Positions 1-5,560 of a DNA stretch of 7,634 nt are shown here, one piece after another. The notes under the pieces are model-generated. The model did not search any database and had not been told where the DNA came from. It saw only the letters and a program-made list of their open reading frames with translations. Within the stretch, counting starts at the first letter, position 1, and every line of letters starts with the position of its first letter. The position numbers and the translations under genes are program-made. Source of the stretch: Actinomycetota bacterium (GTDB lineage: Bacteria; Actinomycetota; Actinomycetes; Propionibacteriales; Nocardioidaceae); contig WLIH01000112.1 of assembly GCA_009702305.1 (NCBI GenBank), forward strand, positions 1 to 7,634. Reading direction: 5' to 3'.

Positions 1-1
1 C

Positions 2-2932
2 CGCGTCGTCGCCTCGCACCAGGGGCAACGCGTGGTGCTGGCGACCAACGTCGCCGAGACCTCGCTGACCGTGCCCGGCATCCGGTACGTCGTCGACACC
101 GGTGTCGCGCGGATCTCGCGCTACTCCGCGCGCACCAAGGTGCAGCGGCTGCCGATCGAGCCGATCAGCCAGGCCTCGGCCAACCAGCGCTCCGGTCGCT
201 GCGGCCGGGTGGCGGCCGGCGTCGCCGTACGTCTCTACTCGGAGGAGGACTACGACGCACGCCCGGAGTTCACCGATCCCGAGATCCTGCGCACCAACCT
301 CGCCAGCGTGATCCTGCAGATGACCTCGCTCGGCCTCGGCGACGTCGCGGCGTTCCCCTTCGTCGAGCCGCCCGACCGCCGCAACGTGCAGTCCGGCGTG
401 CAGCTGCTCGAGGAGCTCGGGGCGCTGAGGGCCGGCGACTCCCGGCTCACCCCGGTCGGCCAGCGACTCGCGCGGCTGCCGATCGACCCCCGTCTCGGGC
501 GGATGATCCTGGAGGCCGACCGCTTCGGCTGCCTGCGCGAGGTGCTGGTGATCGCTGCGGCGCTGTCGCTGCAGGACCCGCGGGAGCGTCCGGCCGAGCT
601 GCAGGCCCAGGCCGACCAGCAGCACGCGCGCTTCAAGGCCGAGGGCAGCGACTTCCTGACCTGGCTCAACCTGTGGCGCTACGTCAAGGAGCAGCAGCGC
701 GAGCTGTCGAGCAGCGCCTTCCGTCGGCTGTGCAAGCGCGAGTTCCTCAACTACCTGCGGGTGCGCGAGTGGCAGGACTTCGAGTCCCAGCTGCGCCAGG
801 TCTGCAAGGAGATGGACATCGCCATCGGCCACCCCGCCGACCTCCCCGACGCCGACGGCATCCACCAGGCGCTGCTCGCCGGGCTGCTCTCCCATATCGG
901 ACTGCTCGAGGAGCGCGAGAAGGAGTCGCGCTCGGGCGGGCGTCGCCCGATGCGGGAGTACCTCGGCGCCCGCGGCGCGAAGTTCGCGATCTTCCCCGGC
1001 AGCGGCCTGGCCAAGAAGCAGCCGCAGTACGTCATGGCCGGCGAGCTCGTCGAGACCAGCCGGCTCTGGGCCCGGCAGAACGCCGCCATCAAGCCCGAGT
1101 GGGCCGAGCGGCTCGGCGGCGACCTCGTGAAACGCACCTGGTCGGAGCCGCACTGGAGTCGCAAGCGCGCCTCGGTGATGGCCTACGAGCGGGCGACCCT
1201 CTACGGCGTGCCGCTCGTCGCCGACCGGCTCGTGGCCTACGGCAAGGTCGATCCCGAGCTGGCCCGTGAGCTGTTCATCCGCCATGCCCTGGTCTACGGC
1301 GAGTGGTCGACGCGCCAGCAGTTCCTCGAGACCAACCGGCGCCTGCTCGAGGAGGCCGCCGAGCTCGAGCACCGCGCTCGACGCCGCGACATCGTCGTCG
1401 ACGAGCACACCCTCTTCGACTTCTACGACGCCCGGATCGGTGCCGAGGTGGTCAGCGGCGCCCACTTCGACCAGTGGTGGAAGCAGGCGCGTCGCCGCCA
1501 GCCGGAGCTGCTGACCTTCGACCCGGCGATGCTGACCCACGACACCGCCGGGCAGGTGAGCGAGGACGACTACCCGGAGCACTGGCAGGCCGAGGAGGGG
1601 CTGACCTTCACCCTGGCCTACCACTTCGAGCCGGGCTCGGCCGACGACGGCGTCACCATCGACGTGCCGGTCGCGACCCTCAACCGAGTGGAGGCCGACG
1701 ACTTCTCCTGGCACGTGCCGGGCTTGCGCGAGGAGCTGGTCACCAGCCTGATCCGCAGCCTCCCGAAGAATCTGCGCGTCAGCTTCGTCCCCGCGCCCGA
1801 CCGGGCCCGCGACTTCCTGGCGTCGGTGCCGCCGGGGGAGGAGCCGCTCCTGGACGCCCTCGAGCGGTGGTGCCGCTCGACGACCGGCGTCGTCGTGCCG
1901 CGCGAGGCGTGGGACTGGTCGAAGATCGCCGAGCACCTGCGCCCGACGTACCGTGTCGTCGACGAGCAGGGCCGCGAGCAGGCCCGCGGCAAGGACCTCG
2001 AGGCGCTCAAGGAGCCGCTGCGCCCGACCTTCACTAAGGCGATGGCGCAGGTCGCCTCCGAGTCGGGGTTGGCGCGCACCGGCGAGACCACCTGGACCTT
2101 CGGGGAGATCGAGTCGTCCTTCACCCAGACCCGTGCCGGCCACGAGGTGCGCGGCTATCCAGGTCTGGTCGACGAGGGGGCCAGTGTCGGCCTGCAGGTG
2201 CACGGCTCGGAGGACGAGCGCGACGCGCGTCACCGGCTCGGCGTGGCCAGACTGCTGCTGCTCGATCTCGACGACCCGGTCAAGCGGGTGATCGACGGTC
2301 TCACCAACGTCGAGAAGCTCGGCCTGGCCGGCTCGCCGTACCCCTCGGTCGCCGAGCTGCTCGCCGACGCTCGCGCGGCCGTCGTCCGCGACGTCGTCGA
2401 TGCCCGACCGCCGGCGCGCACCAGGGAGCAGTACGACGCCCTGCTGGCGGCCGCCGAGCGTGACCAGGAGCAGCAGATCCGCGCGGTGCTCGCCGATCTG
2501 CTGCGGGTGCTGGACGCGTGGCGTCGCGCGGAGAAGGCGCTGTCGGGTCGAGCCGACATCGCGATGCTGCCGGCGCTCACCGACATGCGAGCCCAGCTGG
2601 CCCGACTGGTCCACCGCGGCTTCGTGAGCGAGGCCGGGCAGGCGCAGCTGCGTCGCTACCCGGTCTACCTCGCCGCACTGGAGCACCGGCGAGACCGGCT
2701 CGGCGAGGGTGGTGCCGCGATCAACCGCGACCGGCAGCTGATGGACGCCATCGCCGACCTGCAGGCGGCCTGGCTGCACCAGGTCGAGGCGTTGCCGGCC
2801 GGACGGCCCCCGGGAGACTCGCTGCGCCGGGTGCGCTGGATGCTGGAGGAGTACCGCATCTCCTTGTGGGCCCAGCAGCTCGGCACGGCGTACGCCGTCA
2901 GCGACCAGCGCATCCGCAAGGCGCTGGCGTAG
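2..2932 (+). CDS. hrpA: ATP-dependent RNA helicase HrpA, DEAH-box family (5' end missing)
   Basis: The reading frame is already open at base 2 and runs 976 codons to TAG at 2930-2932. The ATG-like start at base 32 is an internal Val of the helicase core, not a true start. Visible codons 11-23 carry helicase motif V (ATNVAETSLTVPGI) and codons 62-69 carry motif VI (QRSGRCGR, with the Arg residues that contact ATP). Roughly codons 125-260 fit the HA2/winged-helix region, and about 290-370 the OB-fold region (GAKFAIFPGSGL, then the QYVMAGELVETSRLWAR block). The rest fits the long C-terminal domain DUF3418, with the conserved blocks YHFEPGSADDGVT, SLPKNLRVSFVPAP and, at the end, EEYRISLWAQQLGT. 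Full-length HrpA proteins are about 1,300 residues, so some 300 residues are outside the window, including Walker A and the DEAH box. The family unwinds RNA cytoplasmically and HrpA has been linked to rescue of stalled ribosomes; that role is family knowledge. The C terminus looks intact. Confidence 0.96.
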   Translation, partial: RVVASHQGQRVVLATNVAETSLTVPGIRYVVDTGVARISRYSARTKVQRLPIEPISQASANQRSGRCGRVAAGVAVRLYSEEDYDARPEFTDPEILRTNLASVILQMTSLGLGDVAAFPFVEPPDRRNVQSGVQLLEELGALRAGDSRLTPVGQRLARLPIDPRLGRMILEADRFGCLREVLVIAAALSLQDPRERPAELQAQADQQHARFKAEGSDFLTWLNLWRYVKEQQRELSSSAFRRLCKREFLNYLRVREWQDFESQLRQVCKEMDIAIGHPADLPDADGIHQALLAGLLSHIGLLEEREKESRSGGRRPMREYLGARGAKFAIFPGSGLAKKQPQYVMAGELVETSRLWARQNAAIKPEWAERLGGDLVKRTWSEPHWSRKRASVMAYERATLYGVPLVADRLVAYGKVDPELARELFIRHALVYGEWSTRQQFLETNRRLLEEAAELEHRARRRDIVVDEHTLFDFYDARIGAEVVSGAHFDQWWKQARRRQPELLTFDPAMLTHDTAGQVSEDDYPEHWQAEEGLTFTLAYHFEPGSADDGVTIDVPVATLNRVEADDFSWHVPGLREELVTSLIRSLPKNLRVSFVPAPDRARDFLASVPPGEEPLLDALERWCRSTTGVVVPREAWDWSKIAEHLRPTYRVVDEQGREQARGKDLEALKEPLRPTFTKAMAQVASESGLARTGETTWTFGEIESSFTQTRAGHEVRGYPGLVDEGASVGLQVHGSEDERDARHRLGVARLLLLDLDDPVKRVIDGLTNVEKLGLAGSPYPSVAELLADARAAVVRDVVDARPPARTREQYDALLAAAERDQEQQIRAVLADLLRVLDAWRRAEKALSGRADIAMLPALTDMRAQLARLVHRGFVSEAGQAQLRRYPVYLAALEHRRDRLGEGGAAINRDRQLMDAIADLQAAWLHQVEALPAGRPPGDSLRRVRWMLEEYRISLWAQQLGTAYAVSDQRIRKALA

Positions 2933-2942
2933 CGTCTCCCGC

Positions 2943-3557
2943 GTGACCTCGCGTCCCCACCACCGCCCGCGGCTCAAGGTCGCCGCCTTCTTCGACGAGT
3001 TCGTCGGCGGCGAGGACCCGGCGCTGGTCAGCGAGGCCGCCGACCGCGCCGCCCACCTCCTGGTGCGCGGTGCCCACGACTCCGGCGACGACGCCGTCGC
3101 CGAGCGCCTGCTCCACCTCGCCGACACCGAGGGGATCGAGGCGATCGCCGAGGTCTGGTCCGGGTCGCCGGCCGACTCCCTGGCCGGCTGCCTGTGGCGC
3201 CTCTACCTGCTGCGCTCCTGGGTGTACGCCGATCCGCTGGCCGTCGCTCGTGAGTTCGACGCCGGCCGCACGCGGGCGCCGGTCGCCCAGGTCGTCGCCG
3301 GTGTCGCCGAGCCGCCCGGACCGGAGGAGCTCAAGGCGATGGTCGACGCCGTGCTGCGCGGCATCGCCACGGGTGACTTCGCCGACGTGCTCTTCCGGGC
3401 CGCGGCGTTCGCCCGGGTGATCGCCATCGGGCGCGCCGCCGACGGCGAGGTCGAGCGGCCGGTGGCGGCCACGGGCGACCCGGTGGCTCGGATGCTCGCC
3501 TTGGCCGAGCAGCTCGAGGCGGCCGGTCATGCGGAGCTCGCCCACCGCCTCGGCTGA
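2943..3557 (+). CDS. Uncharacterised protein downstream of hrpA
   Basis: This 204-residue protein starts at GTG 2943, ten bases after the hrpA stop, and ends at TGA 3555-3557. I do not recognise the family. It is rich in Ala, Glu, Asp and Arg, appears mostly alpha-helical, and has no signal peptide, membrane segment or Cys cluster, so it is probably cytosolic. Recognisable stretches are FFDEFVGGEDPALVSEAADR near the N terminus, LAGCLWRLYLLRSWVYADP at about residues 80-98, and a second helical half around ADVLFRAAAFARVIAIGRAADGEVERP. The third codon positions are almost all G or C, as in its neighbours, which supports real coding. No clear Shine-Dalgarno sequence precedes the GTG, so translation may be coupled to hrpA. 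The tight spacing and the terminator directly after it suggest it is the last gene of an hrpA transcription unit. Any functional link to HrpA is only an inference from position. Confidence 0.85.
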   Translation: MTSRPHHRPRLKVAAFFDEFVGGEDPALVSEAADRAAHLLVRGAHDSGDDAVAERLLHLADTEGIEAIAEVWSGSPADSLAGCLWRLYLLRSWVYADPLAVAREFDAGRTRAPVAQVVAGVAEPPGPEELKAMVDAVLRGIATGDFADVLFRAAAFARVIAIGRAADGEVERPVAATGDPVARMLALAEQLEAAGHAELAHRLG

Positions 3558-3559
3558 CC

Positions 3560-3595
3560 CGCCGAGCCGGGCTGAAAGGACGCCCCGGCTCGGCG
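3560..3595 (+). terminator. GC-rich stem-loop terminator after the hrpA unit
   Basis: Bases 3560-3571 (CGCCGAGCCGGG) are the exact reverse complement of 3584-3595, giving a perfect 12-bp stem with a 12-nt loop, two bases after the stop codon at 3555-3557. The 3' side continues AAATG and has no T-run, as is common for actinobacterial intrinsic terminators. A competing 8-bp helix is possible between 3580-3587 (ACGCCCCG) and 3612-3619 (CGGGGCGT), which would use part of the right arm of the terminator. The position directly between a stop codon and a new promoter supports a terminator role. Confidence 0.75.
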
Positions 3596-3632
3596 AAATG
3601 CACCTGGAGGACGGGGCGTTTCGGCGAATCGG

Positions 3633-3660
3633 TTGAGACGGCCAGGGACCGGACTACAGT
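3633..3660 (+). promoter_or_regulatory. Predicted sigma-70-type promoter for the secreted-protein gene
   Basis: TTGAGA at 3633-3638 differs by one base from the consensus -35 TTGACA. TACAGT at 3655-3660 fits the TAnnnT pattern of actinobacterial -10 boxes. The spacer is 16 bp. The start of transcription would fall near 3667, one or two bases before the left arm of the long inverted repeat 3669-3682/3742-3755, so the folded leader would begin at the very 5' end of the RNA. No equally good promoter is visible closer to the gene at 3949. The call rests on motif match and position only. Confidence 0.55.
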
Positions 3661-3666
3661 GAGCGA

Positions 3667-3948
3667 TGGGTACGCCGGACCGCGGCAGCCCCGGGTCCCA
3701 ACACAAGCCGCTTCGAGCGGCCACGCGCCGTGAGGCGCTCCCGGTCCGGCGTACCTCTCACCCTGGCGGGTGACCTCACCTCGCCGCACGGAGTCGGATA
3801 GCCCGATCGATCGGGGTCGCATGGCCCGTTCGGGCCATCACCTCCCGGGTGTTCGGCCGACTTCCTCACATCTCCCCGCGGACGGACGACGAGTCCTGCA
3901 GGAGACCGTCTCGATCGGTCGTCACCCCGCATGCTCCTGGGAGGGCAG
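3667..3948 (+). ncRNA. Long structured 5' leader, candidate cis-regulatory RNA
   Basis: About 280 bases separate the predicted transcription start from the start codon at 3949, and they are dense in inverted repeats. Helix P1 pairs 3669-3682 (GGTACGCCGGACCG) perfectly with 3742-3755, plus a G-U pair 3668/3756. It encloses a 6-bp hairpin 3707-3721 (GCCGCT/AGCGGC) and a 5-bp hairpin 3725-3738 with a GTGA (GNRA-type) loop. A 6-bp hairpin follows at 3758-3773. A second junction is closed by 3790-3797 with 3857-3864 (8 bp, one G-U). It encloses hairpins 3802-3815 (CCCGA/TCGGG), 3821-3838 (ATGGCCC/GGGCCAT, GTTC loop) and 3839-3851 (CACC/GGTG). Last comes an extended, interrupted hairpin from 3885-3889/3919-3923 through 3890-3893/3910-3913. 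GCGGC at 3682-3686 could compete for 3707-3711, a possible switch. I see no match to the c-di-AMP, cobalamin, TPP or SAM riboswitch signatures I know. Part of the pairing could be chance in GC-rich DNA; the 14-bp helix is the strongest evidence. Confidence 0.5.
3939..3945 (+). promoter_or_regulatory. Ribosome-binding site that places the start at ATG 3949
   Basis: GGGAGGG at 3939-3945 is a strong Shine-Dalgarno sequence that ends three bases before ATG 3949 (core GGAGG 3940-3944, four-base spacer). An upstream in-frame ATG at 3931 lies before this site and would add six residues (MLLGGQ) ahead of the basic n-region of the signal peptide, so it is rejected. ATG 3970, also in frame, is a less likely alternative because it would remove the Arg-containing n-region. 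Confidence 0.65.
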
Positions 3949-4989
3949 ATGAACCGTTCCACTCGCACCATGCCGCGTCTCGCGGCCTTCGCCGCCGCCA
4001 CCACGCTCGCCACCGCGGGCCTGGTCGCCGCGCCCACGACGGCGAACGCCGCCCCGACCCACGCCCACGCCTCGAAGGCCTCGCTGCCCGGTGAGATCGC
4101 CTACAAGTGCAAGGGCCCCCTCGGTCTGCTCCAGATGACGGTCACCGTCACGGCGACCGACCTGCCGGCGTCCGCGCCGACCGAGCTCCTCATGGACGGC
4201 GGCATCTCGGTCGACCTCTCCTTCGACCTGCCCGGCGGACTGTTCAGCGGCATCTTCGGCGGCGGTGGTGGCCTCGGCGGCGGCGGTCTCTTCGGCGGCA
4301 TCTTCGGTGGCCTGCTCGGCGGCGGTCTCGGTGGTCTGGGCGGCGGCATCACCGGTCAGATCCCGGACTTCGGGCTCTCCCTCGGCGACGAGGAGCTGCC
4401 GATGGACGACGTCACCGACACCATCGACGACCCGGCCGACGACCCGGTGATGACGCCGACGGCGGTGACCGACGACTTCACGCTGCCCGAGCCGGGCACC
4501 TACGAGCTCACGCTGCCCGACGAGTTCACGTTCTCGCCGTTCAGCTTCCTGGGCATCAAGCTGCTCTCGATCACCTGCGTCGCGCTGCACGATGACGACA
4601 CGGTGGTCGACGAGATCGAGGTCGACGAGCAGGACTCCGACACCGACATCGACGTGATCGACCCGGTCGACGACACGGTCGACGACAACGCCGACGACAA
4701 CGCCGACGACGACACGGTCGACGACGGCACCGCGGACGAGGACGCGACCGGCATGGACGCGCCGGTCGTCAAGACCGTCGTGGTCCGCGAGCTCGGTGGC
4801 CGCGCCACCGGCCGGGTGGTCACCCGCGTCGACGGTCGCAAGGTCGCGACCAGCCGCCTGGCGTCGGGTCGCGCCACGACCCGCCTGAGCGGCCTGCGCC
4901 CGGGCCGGCACAAGGTCACCGTCACCTACCTCGGCAACGGCTCGACCCGCGCGAGCAAGCAGACGATGACGTTCCGCATCCCGCGCTGA
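3949..4989 (+). CDS. Secreted protein with Gly-rich insert, Asp-rich linker and C-terminal Ig-like domain
   Basis: Started at ATG 3949 the product has 346 residues. Residues 1-34 form a Sec signal peptide: basic n-region with Arg3, Arg6 and Arg10, an Ala-rich core, and cleavage expected after ANA (32-34). The mature N-terminal region (about 48-215) opens with YKCKGPLG and closes with ITCVALHD. Its two Cys (54 and 210) could form a disulfide. It resembles the DUF6801-type secreted domain of Actinobacteria, a tentative match from memory. Inside it, residues 96-136 are a Gly/Leu/Phe insert with GLFxGIFGG repeated at 97-105 and 113-121. Residues 214-270 are a highly acidic linker with repeated DDTVDD and DDNA units. 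Residues 272-346 form a beta-rich Ig-like domain (SGLRPGRHKVTVTYLGNGST), like the actinobacterial Ig repeat domains found in surface proteins. There is no LPxTG or C-terminal anchor, so the protein is probably released or held non-covalently at the wall. The gene has its own promoter and long leader. The function is unknown. Confidence 0.85.
   Translation: MNRSTRTMPRLAAFAAATTLATAGLVAAPTTANAAPTHAHASKASLPGEIAYKCKGPLGLLQMTVTVTATDLPASAPTELLMDGGISVDLSFDLPGGLFSGIFGGGGGLGGGGLFGGIFGGLLGGGLGGLGGGITGQIPDFGLSLGDEELPMDDVTDTIDDPADDPVMTPTAVTDDFTLPEPGTYELTLPDEFTFSPFSFLGIKLLSITCVALHDDDTVVDEIEVDEQDSDTDIDVIDPVDDTVDDNADDNADDDTVDDGTADEDATGMDAPVVKTVVVRELGGRATGRVVTRVDGRKVATSRLASGRATTRLSGLRPGRHKVTVTYLGNGSTRASKQTMTFRIPR
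4669..4725 (+). repeat. Short direct repeats coding for the Asp-rich linker
   Basis: An 18-base unit (GACGACACGGTCGACGAC) occurs exactly at 4669-4686 and again at 4708-4725. Between them GACGACAACGCC is repeated in tandem at 4681-4692 and 4693-4704. All units are in frame and give DDTVDD and DDNA peptides. The exact nucleotide identity, beyond what shared codon choice would need, suggests expansion by slippage or unequal exchange, though GC-rich codon bias could produce much of it. Confidence 0.6.
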
Positions 4990-5001
4990 CCCCGGAGCGC
5001 G
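4982..5001 (+). terminator. Possible weak terminator after the secreted-protein gene
   Basis: CGCGCT at 4982-4987 pairs exactly with AGCGCG at 4996-5001, a 6-bp stem with an 8-nt loop that contains most of the TGA stop (4987-4989). It is followed by TCCCC and no T-run. It may end or attenuate transcription before the toxin-like gene at 5042, but the stem is short and the support is only moderate. Confidence 0.35.
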
Positions 5002-5023
5002 TCCCCACCCGACCACGGCCCCC

Positions 5024-5045
5024 TGGGTCGATGATGGGTCGATGA
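5024..5045 (+). repeat. Perfect 11-bp tandem repeat across the start codon of the toxin-like gene
   Basis: TGGGTCGATGA occurs at 5024-5034 and again, directly abutting, at 5035-5045. The second copy supplies the ATG start at 5042-5044. The first copy places ATG at 5031, in a different frame because 11 is not a multiple of three. No Shine-Dalgarno sequence is visible upstream. The repeat could be a duplicated leaderless start region, an operator for autoregulation, or chance. Confidence 0.7.
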
Positions 5046-5488
5046 GGACCGTGCGACGACTGCTGACCCGGCTCACCACCCGACGATCGGGATCGGTGGG
5101 CCGGGTCGCTGTCACGTACGCCCCTCGTCGCGACGGGCGCCCCGACCCGGGCGAGGTCGTCTGGGGCTGGGTGCCCTACGAGGAGGACGCCACGCGTGGC
5201 AAGGACCGACCGGTGCTGCTGGTCGCCCGCGCGGGCACGGAGCTGCTCGGGCTGATGCTGAGCAGCAAGGACCACGACCGCGACGCCGCCCAGGAGGCCC
5301 GCGCCGGTCGGCACTGGATGGACGTCGGCACCGGCGGGTGGGACCGCGAGGCCCGCCCGAGCGAGGTGCGGCTGGACCGGCTCATCACGCTGGCCGAGTC
5401 CGGCGTACGCCGGGAGGGCGCTGCGCTGGAGCGCTCGCGGTTCGACGCCGTGGTCGCCGCCGCGCAGGCCCTCGGCACGCTGGACTGA
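5042..5488 (+). CDS. PemK/MazF-family toxin-like protein, no partner antitoxin seen
   Basis: This 148-residue protein runs from ATG 5042 to TGA 5486-5488. Residues 36-63 (PGEVVWGWVPYEED, then GKDRPVLLVAR) match the first strands of the PemK/MazF fold, and LLGLMLSSKDHD at 68-79 matches the following strand and loop. In characterised MazF enzymes an Arg in the (G)xRPV block and a Thr/Ser in the second block serve RNA cleavage; here Arg56 and Ser74 or Ser75 hold comparable positions. The block EVRLDRLITL (108-117) fits the family's late conserved segment. The first 20 residues are a basic extension with seven Arg. MazF toxins are usually 110-120 residues and follow an antitoxin gene. Here only 52 bases lie upstream and no antitoxin-like frame is visible on either side. 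It may therefore be a solitary or domesticated family member. Ribonuclease activity is an inference from fold. The start is uncertain by a few codons. Confidence 0.75.
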   Translation: MRTVRRLLTRLTTRRSGSVGRVAVTYAPRRDGRPDPGEVVWGWVPYEEDATRGKDRPVLLVARAGTELLGLMLSSKDHDRDAAQEARAGRHWMDVGTGGWDREARPSEVRLDRLITLAESGVRREGAALERSRFDAVVAAAQALGTLD

Positions 5489-5513
5489 GGGCTCCGGCCG
5501 CCCGTCGGGTCGG

Positions 5514-5519
5514 TAGTGT
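5514..5519 (+). promoter_or_regulatory. Possible -10 element for the lipoprotein gene
   Basis: TAGTGT at 5514-5519 fits the TAnnnT pattern, 25 bases after the toxin-like gene's stop. No convincing -35 box lies 16-18 bases upstream. If real, transcription would begin near 5526, which argues against GTG 5516 as the lipoprotein start. The support is weak. Confidence 0.3.
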
Positions 5520-5550
5520 GGCGGCGCGTGCAGGACCCGAGTCGAGCTGT

Positions 5551-5555
5551 GGAGG
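5551..5555 (+). promoter_or_regulatory. Ribosome-binding site that places the lipoprotein start at GTG 5561
   Basis: GGAGG at 5551-5555 sits five bases before GTG 5561, and that start gives a compact lipoprotein signal peptide. The open frame extends back to GTG 5516 but the extra 15 residues would lengthen the n-region and ignore this site. GTG 5567 and GTG 5570 are possible but lie 11 and 14 bases from the site. Confidence 0.65.
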
Positions 5556-5560
5556 TGCGG

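Noticed and set aside
3661..3948. Known riboswitch: c-di-AMP (ydaO-type), fluoride, cobalamin
   Set aside because: I could not find the c-di-AMP signature blocks or a cobalamin B12 box. GCGATGGGTACGCC at 3663-3676 loosely resembles the fluoride riboswitch 5' end, but the rest of that motif is absent and the gene is not a fluoride exporter. An Rfam scan would settle this.
3770..3952. Possible 60-codon leader peptide (GTG 3770) whose TGA overlaps ATG 3949 as ATGA
   Set aside because: The overlap is tempting for translational coupling, but third codon positions are far less G/C-rich than in real genes here, no ribosome-binding site precedes it, and the sequence is occupied by inverted repeats that explain its composition better.
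3922..5115. Minus-strand open frame (397 codons) opposite the secreted-protein gene
   Set aside because: The product is repetitive and Asp/Val/Arg-rich, mirroring the Asp-rich linker on the other strand. The plus frame has a signal peptide, a ribosome-binding site and an Ig-like domain.
5497..5512. Small hairpin between the toxin-like and lipoprotein genes as a terminator
   Set aside because: Only three G-C pairs plus a G-U pair form around a 3-nt loop, too weak to call.
5516..5560. Extended lipoprotein start at GTG 5516
   Set aside because: It overlaps a possible -10 box and ignores the GGAGG at 5551-5555 placed correctly for GTG 5561.
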